Assembly (NCBI RefSeq): GCF_000018945.1
Contig: NC_011978.1
Span: forward strand, 900,729-964,728
Origin: Thermotoga neapolitana DSM 4359
GTDB lineage: Bacteria > Thermotogota > Thermotogae > Thermotogales > Thermotogaceae
Direction of reading: 5' to 3'
DNA: 64,000 bases
This document shows, piece after piece, positions 8,181 through 17,301 of this stretch. Position numbers and translations under genes: made by a program. Below the pieces are notes generated by a model, which had not been told where the DNA came from, made no database searches, and worked only from the letters and a program-made list of their open reading frames with translations. The first letter of the stretch is position 1. Each line of letters begins with the position of its first letter.

Positions 8181-9224
8181 GTGCGATTTGCCAGCCTTTC
8201 AGCCAAAGTGAAAGCAATGAAGTCGAAGATGTTAACAAGGGACGATTTTGAACAACTAATGAAAACTAAGAGCGTTGTTGAAATAGCCGATTATCTAAAA
8301 CAGAACACACATTACAGGGAGATCTTGAAGGAAGTAGATGTATCCAAGCTTCACCGGAGAGACCTGGAGATTTTACTCAGGGGATCCATTGTACAGGACC
8401 TTTACAAGGTGTACTTCTATCTTCCAAACGATGCGAAAAGAATCTTTCTGTTGTTCGAAAAGAAATTCGAGATCGAGAACATAAAATTCGCCATCCGTGT
8501 GATACACTCGGGCCATCCTGAAAATCTCAGTGAATCCAAATTATATCCAGTCTACCACAAAAGTATTGATGAAGCTCGTCTTCTTTCGGTGAAGAACATG
8601 GAAGAACTGTGGAACGTTTTAAAAGAAAGCGAATACTACGCCGGGTTAGAAAGCGCTTACAGAAATTACCAAAATTCTGGGAAAGTTCACCATTTGCTAA
8701 ATGCCCTGGATCTTTGGTATTTCCTCACAGTGAAAAGAAGACTGAGCAGTACTTCATTGTATGCACAAGGCTTTAAGCACCTCTTTTACACTCACATCGA
8801 CCTCACGAACATTCAGTGGGTATACAGAGCGCGATTGTTGTTCAAACTACAAACACCAGAAGTGTTGAACTTACTTACACCTTTCCAGGGTTACCTGAAA
8901 AAGCAATTTTTCTCAGAACTTTCGACCGTTTCTTCTACAAACGAATTTTTGAAAAAACTCATGCAAACACCGTATGGTAGGTACTTCGAAGACATGGAAG
9001 AATCAAAATTGCCTTTCACCATAGAAAGGATATGCGATCGTGTTCTTCTGGACAGGGCTGAAAGGCTCTCAAACGATGTTCAGAATGGATGCAATGTCGC
9101 AGTTGGATACGTTTACATCAGGGAATACGAGTACAAAGATCTAGTAACCATAATTGAAACGAAGAGATACGGTTTGAGCTCGGAAGAGGCTAAATATTAC
9201 CTTGTGATCTTTGGGGAGTGGTGA
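8181..9224 (+). CDS. ntpC: V-type ATP synthase subunit C (central-stalk funnel, V0 d)
   Basis: 347 residues, mostly helical without membrane segments, the size and helix-rich composition of the C/d subunit that sits on the K ring and links it to the D-F shaft. Features resembling the family are the opening with repeated short helices (RDDFEQLMKTKSVVEIADYL, a family-like pseudo-repeat) and the ending IREYEYKDLVTIIETKRYGLS, which matches the conserved C-terminus where the family reads 'E.KN.R.I..G...G'. GTG 8181. It precedes subunit I, unlike in the Enterococcus and Thermus operons where C comes after E. Overlaps the start of subunit I by a few bases. Confidence 0.88.
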   Translation: MRFASLSAKVKAMKSKMLTRDDFEQLMKTKSVVEIADYLKQNTHYREILKEVDVSKLHRRDLEILLRGSIVQDLYKVYFYLPNDAKRIFLLFEKKFEIENIKFAIRVIHSGHPENLSESKLYPVYHKSIDEARLLSVKNMEELWNVLKESEYYAGLESAYRNYQNSGKVHHLLNALDLWYFLTVKRRLSSTSLYAQGFKHLFYTHIDLTNIQWVYRARLLFKLQTPEVLNLLTPFQGYLKKQFFSELSTVSSTNEFLKKLMQTPYGRYFEDMEESKLPFTIERICDRVLLDRAERLSNDVQNGCNVAVGYVYIREYEYKDLVTIIETKRYGLSSEEAKYYLVIFGEW

Positions 9225-9226
9225 AG

Positions 9227-11080
9227 ATGCAAGAAAAACTCGTTGCATTCAGTGCTATCACCATTAAAGATACCGCTGAAATGCTTGTGAAAAAGTTTTT
9301 GGACACGGAAAACGTGGAAGTAATCCCTTTGGAGCAGGTGATTGAGGAAGAAATACTTGAGTATCTGAAATCGCCCGAGAGTGTCTCTTACAATGATATT
9401 TATGAAAAACTGATGAAACTGTACGAAATAGCAGAGGAAAAACCTTCACCCAATCCAAAGGCTGTAGATATTTCTAGGAAAGTTTCTCTAATGGATATAA
9501 AAAAGTTCATGGAAGAAACGTTTCCTGCCATAGAAACCTTGCGTGAAAGATTGGAGATATTGAGGCAGGAGAGGGATAGGAAACTTAAGGATCTGGAGAT
9601 AGTTCAGAAACTTCACTCAATTGATGTGAAACTGGAAGATATGAGAGAATCAGTCTTATTTAGATATCGATTCGGTACCATAGGAAACGACTATGTTCAG
9701 CGCTTAAAAGACAGTGTGAAGAATGAAGATGCCCTGATTCTTGAAATAGAAGTTGGTGAAGAGAACACTTGGCTCCTCATAGTACACAGATTAGATCTGA
9801 ATATGGAAGGCGTGTTGTCGACAGCCGGTTTTGTAGAGTACACACTCTCTGAAAACTATTCAGGAACACCTCAGGAAATCTGTTCGTACCTTGAGGATGA
9901 GTTGAAGGTTCTGGAGATGGAAATAGCGATACTGCAATCTTCTGTAAAAAAGGAATTCTTCAAAAACAGACGTTTCATAGAGAAATATTTCGATTACATG
10001 TACGTTTTGAAGAATGTACAGGAACTCTTCCAGAAAGCGGGAACTACCGAAAACTTTTTCGTAATATCGGGTTGGACAACAAGATCAACTTTGGAGGAAT
10101 TAGAAAAATTTGCCAGTTTTGATCTTGGTATCATTTTTCTTCGTTGTCAGCCGAAAGAAAAGCCGCCGACTCTGTTGAGAAACAAAGGGTTTTTCAAGCA
10201 TTTCGAGTACATAACACGGATGTTTGGACTTCCTTCCAGTGATGAAATAGATCCCACCCCTCTGACTGCCATAATGTTTTTAATGTTTTTCGGAATGATG
10301 TTCGGTGACATCGGTCATGGTTTGGCCCTAGCACTGTTCGGTTTTGGGTTGTACAGGAGATTCAAGAACGATCTTCTCTACATAATTGGATCGGCGGGGA
10401 TATCCTCCTCCGTATTCGGGATGTTTTACGGAAGCATATTCGGTTATGATGCTCTACCACCACTGTGGAAGCGTCCAATGGAAAACATAGATTACTTCCT
10501 CAGTTTTTCCATATACGTAGGAATCTTTGTAGTTACTCTTGCCATGGTTTTGAACATCATCAACAAATTGAAAAATCGGGAAAGATTCGAGATTTTCCTT
10601 GATTACAACGGAATACTGGGAATACTAATTTACTGGACAGCCGTAGTGTCAATCCTGATCTTCTTCAAAGAAGGAACCTTTCCAAAAGCAGGTTTTGTTT
10701 TGATAGGAGTCCTCGTTGGGATTCTGTACGTTCACAGTTTCCTCTCTACACAGGCGCCTTTATCAGAGAGATTGGTACAAGCATTCTTCGAAGTTTTCGA
10801 AGTTTTAATAAGTTATTTCAGCAACACACTATCTTTTGTGAGATTAGGCGCGTTCGCTCTGAATCACGCTGGATTGTTTCTGGCGTTTTACACCATGGCG
10901 CAGATGACAAAAAGTTCCATTGCAAAATTCACCGTGCTTCTCCTTGGAAATCTGATCATACTTGGCTTGGAGGGACTTGTGGTATTCATTCAGACGATGA
11001 GGCTAGAATTTTATGAATTCTTCACCAGATTTTTCAAGGACAGTGGAAAAGAGTTCAATCCAGAAAGATACAAACTCTGA
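9227..11080 (+). CDS. ntpI: V-type ATP synthase subunit I (V0 a)
   Basis: About 617 residues. The N-terminal ~320 residues are soluble and coiled-coil rich (peripheral-stalk docking). The C-terminal half is membrane-embedded, beginning with DPTPLTAIMFLMFFGMMFGD, the family hallmark at the first membrane helix. The essential ion-channel arginine is in SFVRLGAFALNHAG (Arg near residue 540). Together with the K ring this forms the ion path. ATG 9227 has a GGGGAGTGG ribosome site upstream; GTG 9218 and GTG 9221 are in-frame alternatives overlapping the subunit C stop. The gene ends in TGATG overlapping the open frame of the next gene. Confidence 0.94.
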   Translation: MQEKLVAFSAITIKDTAEMLVKKFLDTENVEVIPLEQVIEEEILEYLKSPESVSYNDIYEKLMKLYEIAEEKPSPNPKAVDISRKVSLMDIKKFMEETFPAIETLRERLEILRQERDRKLKDLEIVQKLHSIDVKLEDMRESVLFRYRFGTIGNDYVQRLKDSVKNEDALILEIEVGEENTWLLIVHRLDLNMEGVLSTAGFVEYTLSENYSGTPQEICSYLEDELKVLEMEIAILQSSVKKEFFKNRRFIEKYFDYMYVLKNVQELFQKAGTTENFFVISGWTTRSTLEELEKFASFDLGIIFLRCQPKEKPPTLLRNKGFFKHFEYITRMFGLPSSDEIDPTPLTAIMFLMFFGMMFGDIGHGLALALFGFGLYRRFKNDLLYIIGSAGISSSVFGMFYGSIFGYDALPPLWKRPMENIDYFLSFSIYVGIFVVTLAMVLNIINKLKNRERFEIFLDYNGILGILIYWTAVVSILIFFKEGTFPKAGFVLIGVLVGILYVHSFLSTQAPLSERLVQAFFEVFEVLISYFSNTLSFVRLGAFALNHAGLFLAFYTMAQMTKSSIAKFTVLLLGNLIILGLEGLVVFIQTMRLEFYEFFTRFFKDSGKEFNPERYKL

Positions 11081-11094
11081 TGGGAGGTGTGAAC

Positions 11095-11526
11095 ATGTTT
11101 CTTCTGGTACTGGCAACTCTTCTGGTAGTGGTGACGCTAGCGAGTGGTATCTACTTCTCCAAAAAAGCCATTAAAAAGAAAACAGCACTGGGTATCTTTT
11201 TCGGTAACATGGTAGCCTTTGCCCTCCTTGTTTCTCTTGTTGTAGTGGGGCTTTCTTCAAGTGCATATGCACAGAATACACCATCAACACAACCACCAGC
11301 TCAACAGACTTCCTCGAACGGTCTTGGCCTTCTTGCGGTAGCCCTTTCCACAGGTTTGGCTGCGGTTGGTGCTGGTGTTGCAGTAGGCATGACGGGAGCA
11401 GCCTCTATTGGCGCAATAAGTGAAAAGCCCGAGATGCTTGGAAGAACTCTCATCTACGTAGGATTGGGTGAAGGAATAGTAATATACGGTCTCATTATAA
11501 GCATTATTATTCTCGGGAGGTTATGA
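11095..11526 (+). CDS. ntpK: V-type ATP synthase subunit K (rotor ring)
   Basis: 143 residues, the ion-carrying ring subunit. Start ATG 11095 is preferred over ATG 11080 because GGGAGG lies 7 nt upstream. Four hydrophobic segments are seen: residues 1-21, 31-59, 77-107 and 117-142. The last two form the canonical ring hairpin joined by the polar loop SEKPEMLG, with the ion-binding glutamate at E126 (GLGEGIVIYG). Segment two ends in SSSAYAQ, which looks like a signal-peptidase site followed by a Pro/Gln/Ser/Thr linker (residues 60-75). So the mature ring unit may be only the second hairpin. The usual helix-1 glutamine and the Ser/Thr after the glutamate, typical of Na+ rings, are absent. Confidence 0.93.
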   Translation: MFLLVLATLLVVVTLASGIYFSKKAIKKKTALGIFFGNMVAFALLVSLVVVGLSSSAYAQNTPSTQPPAQQTSSNGLGLLAVALSTGLAAVGAGVAVGMTGAASIGAISEKPEMLGRTLIYVGLGEGIVIYGLIISIIILGRL

Positions 11527-11843
11527 AGGTGAGGTTCTATTTGATCAGTGACAACATAGATACTGCTATCGGCCTTCGGTTGGCTGGTGTCATGGGAACG
11601 GTTGTTCATGGCAGAGAGGAAACTCTTGAGGCCTTCAACGAAGCACTCCAAGATGAAACCGTGGGGATACTCCTTATTACTGAACTGGCGGCAGGGGAAA
11701 TCCAAGAAGAAATAAATTCTCATAAGATCTCCGGAAAACTACCTTTGGTGTTCGTTATTCCAGACAGACATGGATGGCGTGGTGATAAAAACTTCATCAC
11801 AAGATACGTGGAAGAGGTGGTGGGGGTGAAAATGAATGAGTGA
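11523..11843 (+). CDS. ntpG: V-type ATP synthase subunit F (central shaft)
   Basis: 106 residues with the Rossmann-like layout of subunit F: an opening FYLISDNIDTAIGLRLAGV (family: 'GD.dt..GfrLaGv'), a middle strand VGILLITELAAGEI and a late LPLVFVIPDRHG (family: 'P.i..IPs..g'). It binds subunit D in the rotor shaft. The ATG overlaps the K stop (ATGA). The 3' end overlaps subunit E by 8 bp. Confidence 0.92.
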   Translation: MKVRFYLISDNIDTAIGLRLAGVMGTVVHGREETLEAFNEALQDETVGILLITELAAGEIQEEINSHKISGKLPLVFVIPDRHGWRGDKNFITRYVEEVVGVKMNE

Positions 11844-12420
11844 GAACGATATTGAGGCGAAACTTGAAACCTTTTTTGCCGTGTTCAGAAAACGTCTAGA
11901 AGAGAAAAAAGAAGAACTGAGGAAAAAATACGAACAACTGCTGAACGCTGAAAAAGAACGCATAGAAAAGGAAATCGTGGAGTTCGAGACCTCAACAATG
12001 AAGAAAGCAGAGATGGAAGCAAAACGGATGATCGACAAAGAAATCTCCAAGCTTACTGCCGAGTTGAGAAGGGAAAAGATCATCTACAAAAACAAATTGA
12101 TCACGGAGATTCTCTCCCGATTGAAAGAAAAACTCATGAACTTACCTCCAGAGAGAAAAAAGCTACTCTACAAAAAGTTGTACGAGGAAGCCAGAAGGGT
12201 GGCACCGGATGAAAATTTTACTGTTTACTGTAATCCAAACGATCTTGGTATCGTTTCCGAAATTGTCGGAGGCGAGAAAATTGTTTCGGATCCGAATGTC
12301 AGGGAAGGAATTCTACTGAAAAAAGACAGAATGCTGGTTAGAAGTACCATCGACACATTTCTGGAGGATCGAAAAGAAGCCATATACGACATCATAGTGA
12401 AAAAGGTAGGTGAAATATGA
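11836..12420 (+). CDS. ntpE: V-type ATP synthase subunit E (peripheral stalk)
   Basis: 194 residues. The N-terminal ~110 residues are a long charged coiled coil, and the C-terminal part (ENFTVYCNPNDLGIVSEIVG, then GGEKIVSDPNVREGILLKKD, then STIDTFLEDRKEAI) is the mixed alpha/beta head that caps the A3B3 headpiece. The 'VREGILL...' and 'NTFDTRLE..' type elements fit the family. ATG 11836 overlaps subunit F and the stop overlaps the ATG of subunit A (ATGA). Partner of the coiled-coil protein at 7853-8176. Confidence 0.92.
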   Translation: MSENDIEAKLETFFAVFRKRLEEKKEELRKKYEQLLNAEKERIEKEIVEFETSTMKKAEMEAKRMIDKEISKLTAELRREKIIYKNKLITEILSRLKEKLMNLPPERKKLLYKKLYEEARRVAPDENFTVYCNPNDLGIVSEIVGGEKIVSDPNVREGILLKKDRMLVRSTIDTFLEDRKEAIYDIIVKKVGEI

Positions 12421-14180
12421 TGCGCATTTTGGAAATAAACGGCCCTGTCGTCAAAGTGGACAATACAGGAGACCTCTCCATGCACGAAATGGTGTACGTT
12501 GGAAAGTTAGGATTGATCGGAGAGATCATAGCACTTAGAGGGAAGATCGCCATTGTGCAAGTTTACGAAGAAACATCCATGCTAGAACCTGGTGAGCCTG
12601 TTGAAAGAACTGGAAAAATGTTGTCGGTTGTCCTGGGGCCAGGGCTTCTCGGGAACATTTACGACGGAATTCAAAGACCTTTGAGAACTCTTCTCGAAAA
12701 GGCAGGCCCGTTCATGAAAAGAGGTGTGAGAGCCTTCGGACTGGACACAGACAAATTCTGGTCAGTAAGTGTTCTAAAAAGAGAAGGAGAAAGAGTAAGG
12801 GGAGGAGACGTGATAGCGGAAGTCCAGGAAACAAACAGTATCAGGCACAGAATAATGGTGCCACCTCACATAAAAGAAGGTACTCTTGTGAACGTAAGGC
12901 AGAGTGGTGATTATAGAGTAACAGATACAATAGCGGTAGTGAAGACGGAAGACGGAATGGAAGAAATAAAACTTTATCAAGAGTGGCCCGTTCGAGTTCC
13001 AAGACCTGTGAAAAGATTTTTAGAACCCACCGTTCCACTGATTACAGGACAGAGAGTCATAGACATATTCTTCCCAATCAGTAAAGGTGGAACCGCTGCC
13101 ATACCTGGTGGTTTCGGTACGGGAAAGACCATCACGCAGCACCAACTGGCAAAATGGGCCGATACAGATGTGGTTGTGTATATCGGATGCGGAGAACGAG
13201 GTAACGAGATGACGGAGGTTTTGGAAGAGTTTCCTCAACTCCAGGACCCACGGACAGGGAAACCTTTAATGGATAGAACTATTCTGATCGCCAACACATC
13301 GAACATGCCAGTCTCTGCAAGAGAAGCATCAATATACACCGGAATCACCATTGCTGAGTACTTCAGGGATATGGGCTACAACGTTGCCTTAATGGCAGAT
13401 TCTACCTCCAGATGGGCAGAGGCATTGAGGGAACTCTCTGGTAGACTGGAAGAAATGCCCGTTGAAGAGGGGTATCCCTCGTACCTCGCTACCAGAATCG
13501 CTCAGTTCTATGAGAGAGCAGGGTTGTGTGAAAATCTCAATGGCACTGTAGGTTCTGTAACCATAATAGGTGCTGTCTCCCCTCCGGGTGGTGACTTTTC
13601 GGAACCTGTCACACAGCACACAAAGAGGTTCGTAAGGTGTTTCTGGGCTTTGGACAGGAATCTAGCCTACTCGAGGCATTATCCCTCTATAAATTGGATC
13701 ACAAGTTATAGTGAATACGTTGAAACCCTGGAAGATTGGTTCAAAGATAACGTTGATCCTGAGTGGCCCAGGTATCGCGAGGATGCTCTAAGAATCCTGA
13801 TAGAGGACGACAGGCTTCAGCAAATTATCAAGATTATGGGTGAAGATGTTCTTCCCGATGACCAGAAATTAACGGTGCTTGTAGCACGCATAATAAAAAC
13901 AGGAATCCTCCAACAAAACGCCTTTAGTAAGGTAGATTCATTCTGCCCTCTTGAAAAACAATTCAAAATCTTGAAGTTGATAGTTGATACATATTATAAC
14001 GCTCGAAAAATGCTCGAAAAGGCAATACCTGTTGGAAAGATCCTTCCTCCGGAGATCGTTTCGAAGCTTTCTACTTTGAAAGAAAGTGATCACTTTGATG
14101 AAGAACTGGCGGAGATAGAAAAAACTCTCACAGATCACTTTGAAGAATTAGAAAAACTCTATCCCAACAAGGCGAGGTGA
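12417..14180 (+). CDS. ntpA: V-type ATP synthase catalytic subunit A
   Basis: 587-residue catalytic subunit that hydrolyses or makes ATP in the A3B3 head. The P-loop is GGFGTGKT at about residues 231-238 (Lys237). The A-type-specific non-homologous insertion lies between the N-terminal barrel ([12 protein letters not shown]) and the P-loop, consistent with the length. Other hallmarks are [19 protein letters not shown] with the catalytic Glu, [36 protein letters not shown] and [13 protein letters not shown]. Length matches the family (~580-590). ATGA overlap with subunit E; 4 nt before subunit B. Confidence 0.97.
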   Translation: MMRILEINGPVVKVDNTGDLSMHEMVYVGKLGLIGEIIALRGKIAIVQVYEETSMLEPGEPVERTGKMLSVVLGPGLLGNIYDGIQRPLRTLLEKAGPFMKRGVRAFGLDTDKFWSVSVLKREGERVRGGDVIAEVQETNSIRHRIMVPPHIKEGTLVNVRQSGDYRVTDTIAVVKTEDGMEEIKLYQEWPVRVPRPVKRFLEPTVPLITGQRVIDIFFPISKGGTAAIPGGFGTGKTITQHQLAKWADTDVVVYIGCGERGNEMTEVLEEFPQLQDPRTGKPLMDRTILIANTSNMPVSAREASIYTGITIAEYFRDMGYNVALMADSTSRWAEALRELSGRLEEMPVEEGYPSYLATRIAQFYERAGLCENLNGTVGSVTIIGAVSPPGGDFSEPVTQHTKRFVRCFWALDRNLAYSRHYPSINWITSYSEYVETLEDWFKDNVDPEWPRYREDALRILIEDDRLQQIIKIMGEDVLPDDQKLTVLVARIIKTGILQQNAFSKVDSFCPLEKQFKILKLIVDTYYNARKMLEKAIPVGKILPPEIVSKLSTLKESDHFDEELAEIEKTLTDHFEELEKLYPNKAR

Positions 14181-14184
14181 CACT

Positions 14185-15567
14185 GTGGCGGTAAAAGAAT
14201 ACACAGGTCTATCGGAAATTAGAGGACCCATCGTTGTGGTGGAAAATGTAAGTGGTGTTCGGTACGATGAGGTAGTTGAACTGATCCTGGAAAACGGGGA
14301 AAAGAGGACAGGAAGGGTGATCATAGCAGGGGAAAATGTTGCAATAATACAGGTGTTCGAAGGCACGGAGGAAATGGATATCGAGGGTACACGTGTTAGA
14401 TTCCTCGGAAAACCCCTAGAGGTAAGTCTTTCCCCAGATTTACTTGGAAGAACACTCGATGGTCTGGGAAAGCCAAGAGACAACCTTGGCGAGATTGTTC
14501 CTGAGAAAACCGTGGATATCAATGGATCTCCAATAAATCCTTCTGCCAGAGAGTACCCGCGAAACTTCATTCAGACAGGTATTTCCAGCATAGATGTGTT
14601 GATGACGCTCATAAGAGGTCAGAAACTCCCCATATTTGCTGGAAACGGTCTACCATACAACAGACTCGCTGTTCAAATAGCACGTCAGGCGAAAGTTACC
14701 ACTGAAGAGGAGTTTGCCGTGGTTTTTGCAGCAATAGGTCTGAGAAAAGATGATGCAAATTTTATTGTGAGAAGTCTGGAGGAAAGCGGAGCTATAAAAA
14801 ACATGGTTGTAGTGCTGAATTTGGCAAGCGATTCCGTGGCTGAAAGGATAGCCACCCCAAGGGTGGCTTTAACAATTGCCGAGTACCTCGCCTTCGATTT
14901 GGGGATGCATGTACTGGTTATTCTCAACGATATGACAAATTACTGCGAAGCCTTGAGAGAACTTTCGAATTACAGAGGGGAAGTCCCTGGAAGAAAGGGA
15001 TACCCTGGTTATCTCTATTCCGATCTTGCGTCGATATACGAGAGGGCCGGAATAATAAAGGGAAGAAGCGGGTCTATTACTCAGATACCAATTCTTACCA
15101 TGCCAAACGACGACATCACACATCCAATACCGGATTTGACAGGATACATAACAGAAGGGCAAATTGTGATGTCCAGATCCCTGTTTGGAAAGGGTATATA
15201 CCCTCCAATAGACATCCTTTCATCGCTATCACGTCTCATGAAAGACGGCATAGGTGAAGGATACACTAGAGAAGATCATCCAGATGTGGCTTCACAGCTT
15301 TTCAGTGCCTACTCTAGGGTGATGGAAGTGCGTTCTATCGCTTCCATAGTGGGTGAGGAAGACCTACCGGAAATTGATAAGCTCTATTTGAAGTTCGGCG
15401 AAGAATTCGAGCACCTTTTCATAAATCAAAGCTTCGACGAAGAGAGATCAATCGAACAGTCCTTGGATCTTGCCTGGAAAATTCTCTCTATTCTCCCCGA
15501 AACAGAGTTGACCAGGATCAATAGAGAGTATATCAAGAAATACTATAAAGCGAGTGATGAAACATGA
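14185..15567 (+). CDS. ntpB: V-type ATP synthase regulatory subunit B
   Basis: 460 residues, the non-catalytic partner of subunit A. It has the barrel start [17 protein letters not shown] and, in place of a P-loop, the degenerate [20 protein letters not shown] typical of B subunits. Further hallmarks are [34 protein letters not shown] and [20 protein letters not shown]. Start GTG 14185. The stop overlaps the ATG of subunit D. Confidence 0.97.
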   Translation: MAVKEYTGLSEIRGPIVVVENVSGVRYDEVVELILENGEKRTGRVIIAGENVAIIQVFEGTEEMDIEGTRVRFLGKPLEVSLSPDLLGRTLDGLGKPRDNLGEIVPEKTVDINGSPINPSAREYPRNFIQTGISSIDVLMTLIRGQKLPIFAGNGLPYNRLAVQIARQAKVTTEEEFAVVFAAIGLRKDDANFIVRSLEESGAIKNMVVVLNLASDSVAERIATPRVALTIAEYLAFDLGMHVLVILNDMTNYCEALRELSNYRGEVPGRKGYPGYLYSDLASIYERAGIIKGRSGSITQIPILTMPNDDITHPIPDLTGYITEGQIVMSRSLFGKGIYPPIDILSSLSRLMKDGIGEGYTREDHPDVASQLFSAYSRVMEVRSIASIVGEEDLPEIDKLYLKFGEEFEHLFINQSFDEERSIEQSLDLAWKILSILPETELTRINREYIKKYYKASDET

Positions 15568-16175
15568 GTGTAGCCCCAACACGTGGGAACCTCATAGCTT
15601 TGAAGCAGCAACTGAGACTTGCAATACAGGGGTACGATCTTCTGGAAAGAAAGCGAACTGTTATAATGAGAGAACTCGTAGGATTGATAGAGGAAGCAAA
15701 AAAACTTCAGGAGGAATTATTGAGTACCTTTGAAGAGGCGTACAGATCCCTCCAGAAAGCCAATCTGGATCTGGGGATAGAGAGCGTGGAAGAATACGCC
15801 AGTGGAATACCTGAATTCAAAGCGATGAAGATCATATTCAGTAGCGTGATGGGGGTTGAGGTACCGGAGATTCAAATTGAACGGTTTGAAACGGAGATCC
15901 CTTATGAGATATACAGTACGAACGCCGCTCTCGATCAGGCCTACTTGGTCTTTAGAAAAGCACTGGAATTGGTTGCAAGGGTCGCCGTAATTGAAAATAA
16001 AGTGTATCGGCTGGCCCACGAGGCAAAGAAAACAAAAAAGAGGGTGAACGCCCTGGAAAATTTAATAATACCTCACCTCAAAGAAACGATAAAATATATC
16101 CAGGACACACTCGAAGAACTGGAACGAGAAGAATTGTTCAGGCTTAAGCGTCTGAAAGAGAAAGTAGCGCGCTGA
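15564..16175 (+). CDS. ntpD: V-type ATP synthase subunit D (rotor shaft)
   Basis: 203 residues, helical at both ends. N-terminal [20 protein letters not shown] and the near-C-terminal [19 protein letters not shown] are the two conserved helices that wrap as the coiled-coil shaft inside A3B3 (family: 'PTr..l..lk..L..A..G..LLK.Kr' and 'RvNALE.v.iP'). ATGA overlap with subunit B. Last ATPase gene; the next gene starts 13 nt later with no terminator between. Confidence 0.95.
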   Translation: MSVAPTRGNLIALKQQLRLAIQGYDLLERKRTVIMRELVGLIEEAKKLQEELLSTFEEAYRSLQKANLDLGIESVEEYASGIPEFKAMKIIFSSVMGVEVPEIQIERFETEIPYEIYSTNAALDQAYLVFRKALELVARVAVIENKVYRLAHEAKKTKKRVNALENLIIPHLKETIKYIQDTLEELEREELFRLKRLKEKVAR

Positions 16176-16188
16176 GGGAGGATCTTTT

Positions 16189-17301
16189 GTGAAAAACATT
16201 AAGATAGAAGAAGTTGTAAAAAACGAAAACCAGGTGATAGCGATTGCAAGAGAGAGTCCCTTCTATCCAGATGGGAAGGGAGGCCAGCTAGGAGACAGAG
16301 GAAAGATCGGTCCTGCAAGAGTATTGAAAGTGAAAGAAAAAAACGGCTACATCCTTCACTATCTGGACACCGAACTTGAACCGGGTGAGTACGACTGCGA
16401 GATAGATCTTTCCAGACGGAAAGACATCGCCTGTCAACACACCGCCCAGCATATACTCTCCGCCGCCTTTCTCAAGACGGCCGATCTTGAAACCGTGAGT
16501 TTTCACATGGGAGAGGAGATATCAACAATAGATCTGAACGCTCCTTTCATCCTGGAAGATGTTCTGGAGGAAGTGGAAGATTTGGCAAACGAAGTGGTGA
16601 GAAAGTGTGAAAGAGTGGAAATATCGGAAGTGGATCTGAAAGAAGCAGAAACCTTGAACCTCAGAAAGATTCCCGAGGTGAAAGAAAAGATAAGGGTGGT
16701 GAAGATAGGAGACTTCGACATCACAGCGTGTGGAGGATTCCACGTGGAGAACACTGGAGAGATAGGACTTATAAAAATCGTCGACACGGAGAAGGTCAAA
16801 AAGATGTTCACAAGAGTGTACTTTGTTGCAGGAGAGCGTGCTCTGAAGGACTACAGAAGCAAAGACAGATTGATCAGGTCCCTGACTACTGTCCTCACCA
16901 CATCTTCACAGGAGCTGGAAAAAAGGGTGAAAAACCTTCTGGAAAGCGTAAAAGAAAAGAGCTCAAAACTCGAAAAACTCGCAGAACTCTGTGCTTCACT
17001 TCTGGCCAAAAGCATGGCTTCGAAGAGGGTCGGCCGCTTTGAGGTGTACGATTTTGATGGTCCGCAGGAGGTCGGAAAGTATCTTCCGAAATTCCTGGCG
17101 GACAGGGAAAACACGATCATCTTGTTGAGATATCCCGACCGGGTTGAGATCGTCTCAAACTGGCTTGATTGCAGAAAGATTTTCGAAAAGCTGAAGGAAG
17201 AACTGAACATCGAAGGTGGGGCCGGTCAGAAAAGAGCGATAGTATCGACGAGTTCTTCAAAAGTCGTGGAGAAGATCGAGGAGATACTGGAATGGTTCTG
17301 A
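16189..17301 (+). CDS. AlaX-like tRNA-editing protein with DHHA1 domain
   Basis: 370 residues related to the editing half of alanyl-tRNA synthetase; it would hydrolyse mischarged Ser-tRNA(Ala). The second-additional-domain metal motifs are QHTAQHILSAAF (HxxxH) and TACGGFHVENTGEIG (CxxxH). The N-terminal barrel begins near FYPDGKGGQLGDRG (family: 'FYP..GGQ..D.G'). The C-terminal ~120 residues (ending in IEGGAGQKRAIVSTSS) resemble DHHA1, with a coiled coil between. There is no aminoacylation domain. GTG 16189 with GAGGGAGGA upstream. It follows the ATPase operon by 13 nt and overlaps the DUF2520 gene by 10 bp. Confidence 0.88.
   Translation: MKNIKIEEVVKNENQVIAIARESPFYPDGKGGQLGDRGKIGPARVLKVKEKNGYILHYLDTELEPGEYDCEIDLSRRKDIACQHTAQHILSAAFLKTADLETVSFHMGEEISTIDLNAPFILEDVLEEVEDLANEVVRKCERVEISEVDLKEAETLNLRKIPEVKEKIRVVKIGDFDITACGGFHVENTGEIGLIKIVDTEKVKKMFTRVYFVAGERALKDYRSKDRLIRSLTTVLTTSSQELEKRVKNLLESVKEKSSKLEKLAELCASLLAKSMASKRVGRFEVYDFDGPQEVGKYLPKFLADRENTIILLRYPDRVEIVSNWLDCRKIFEKLKEELNIEGGAGQKRAIVSTSSSKVVEKIEEILEWF

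Noticed and set aside
17169-17291. N-terminal extension of the DUF2520 gene
   Set aside because: It lies inside the AlaX-like gene in another frame; the Rossmann motif starts right after ATG 17292.
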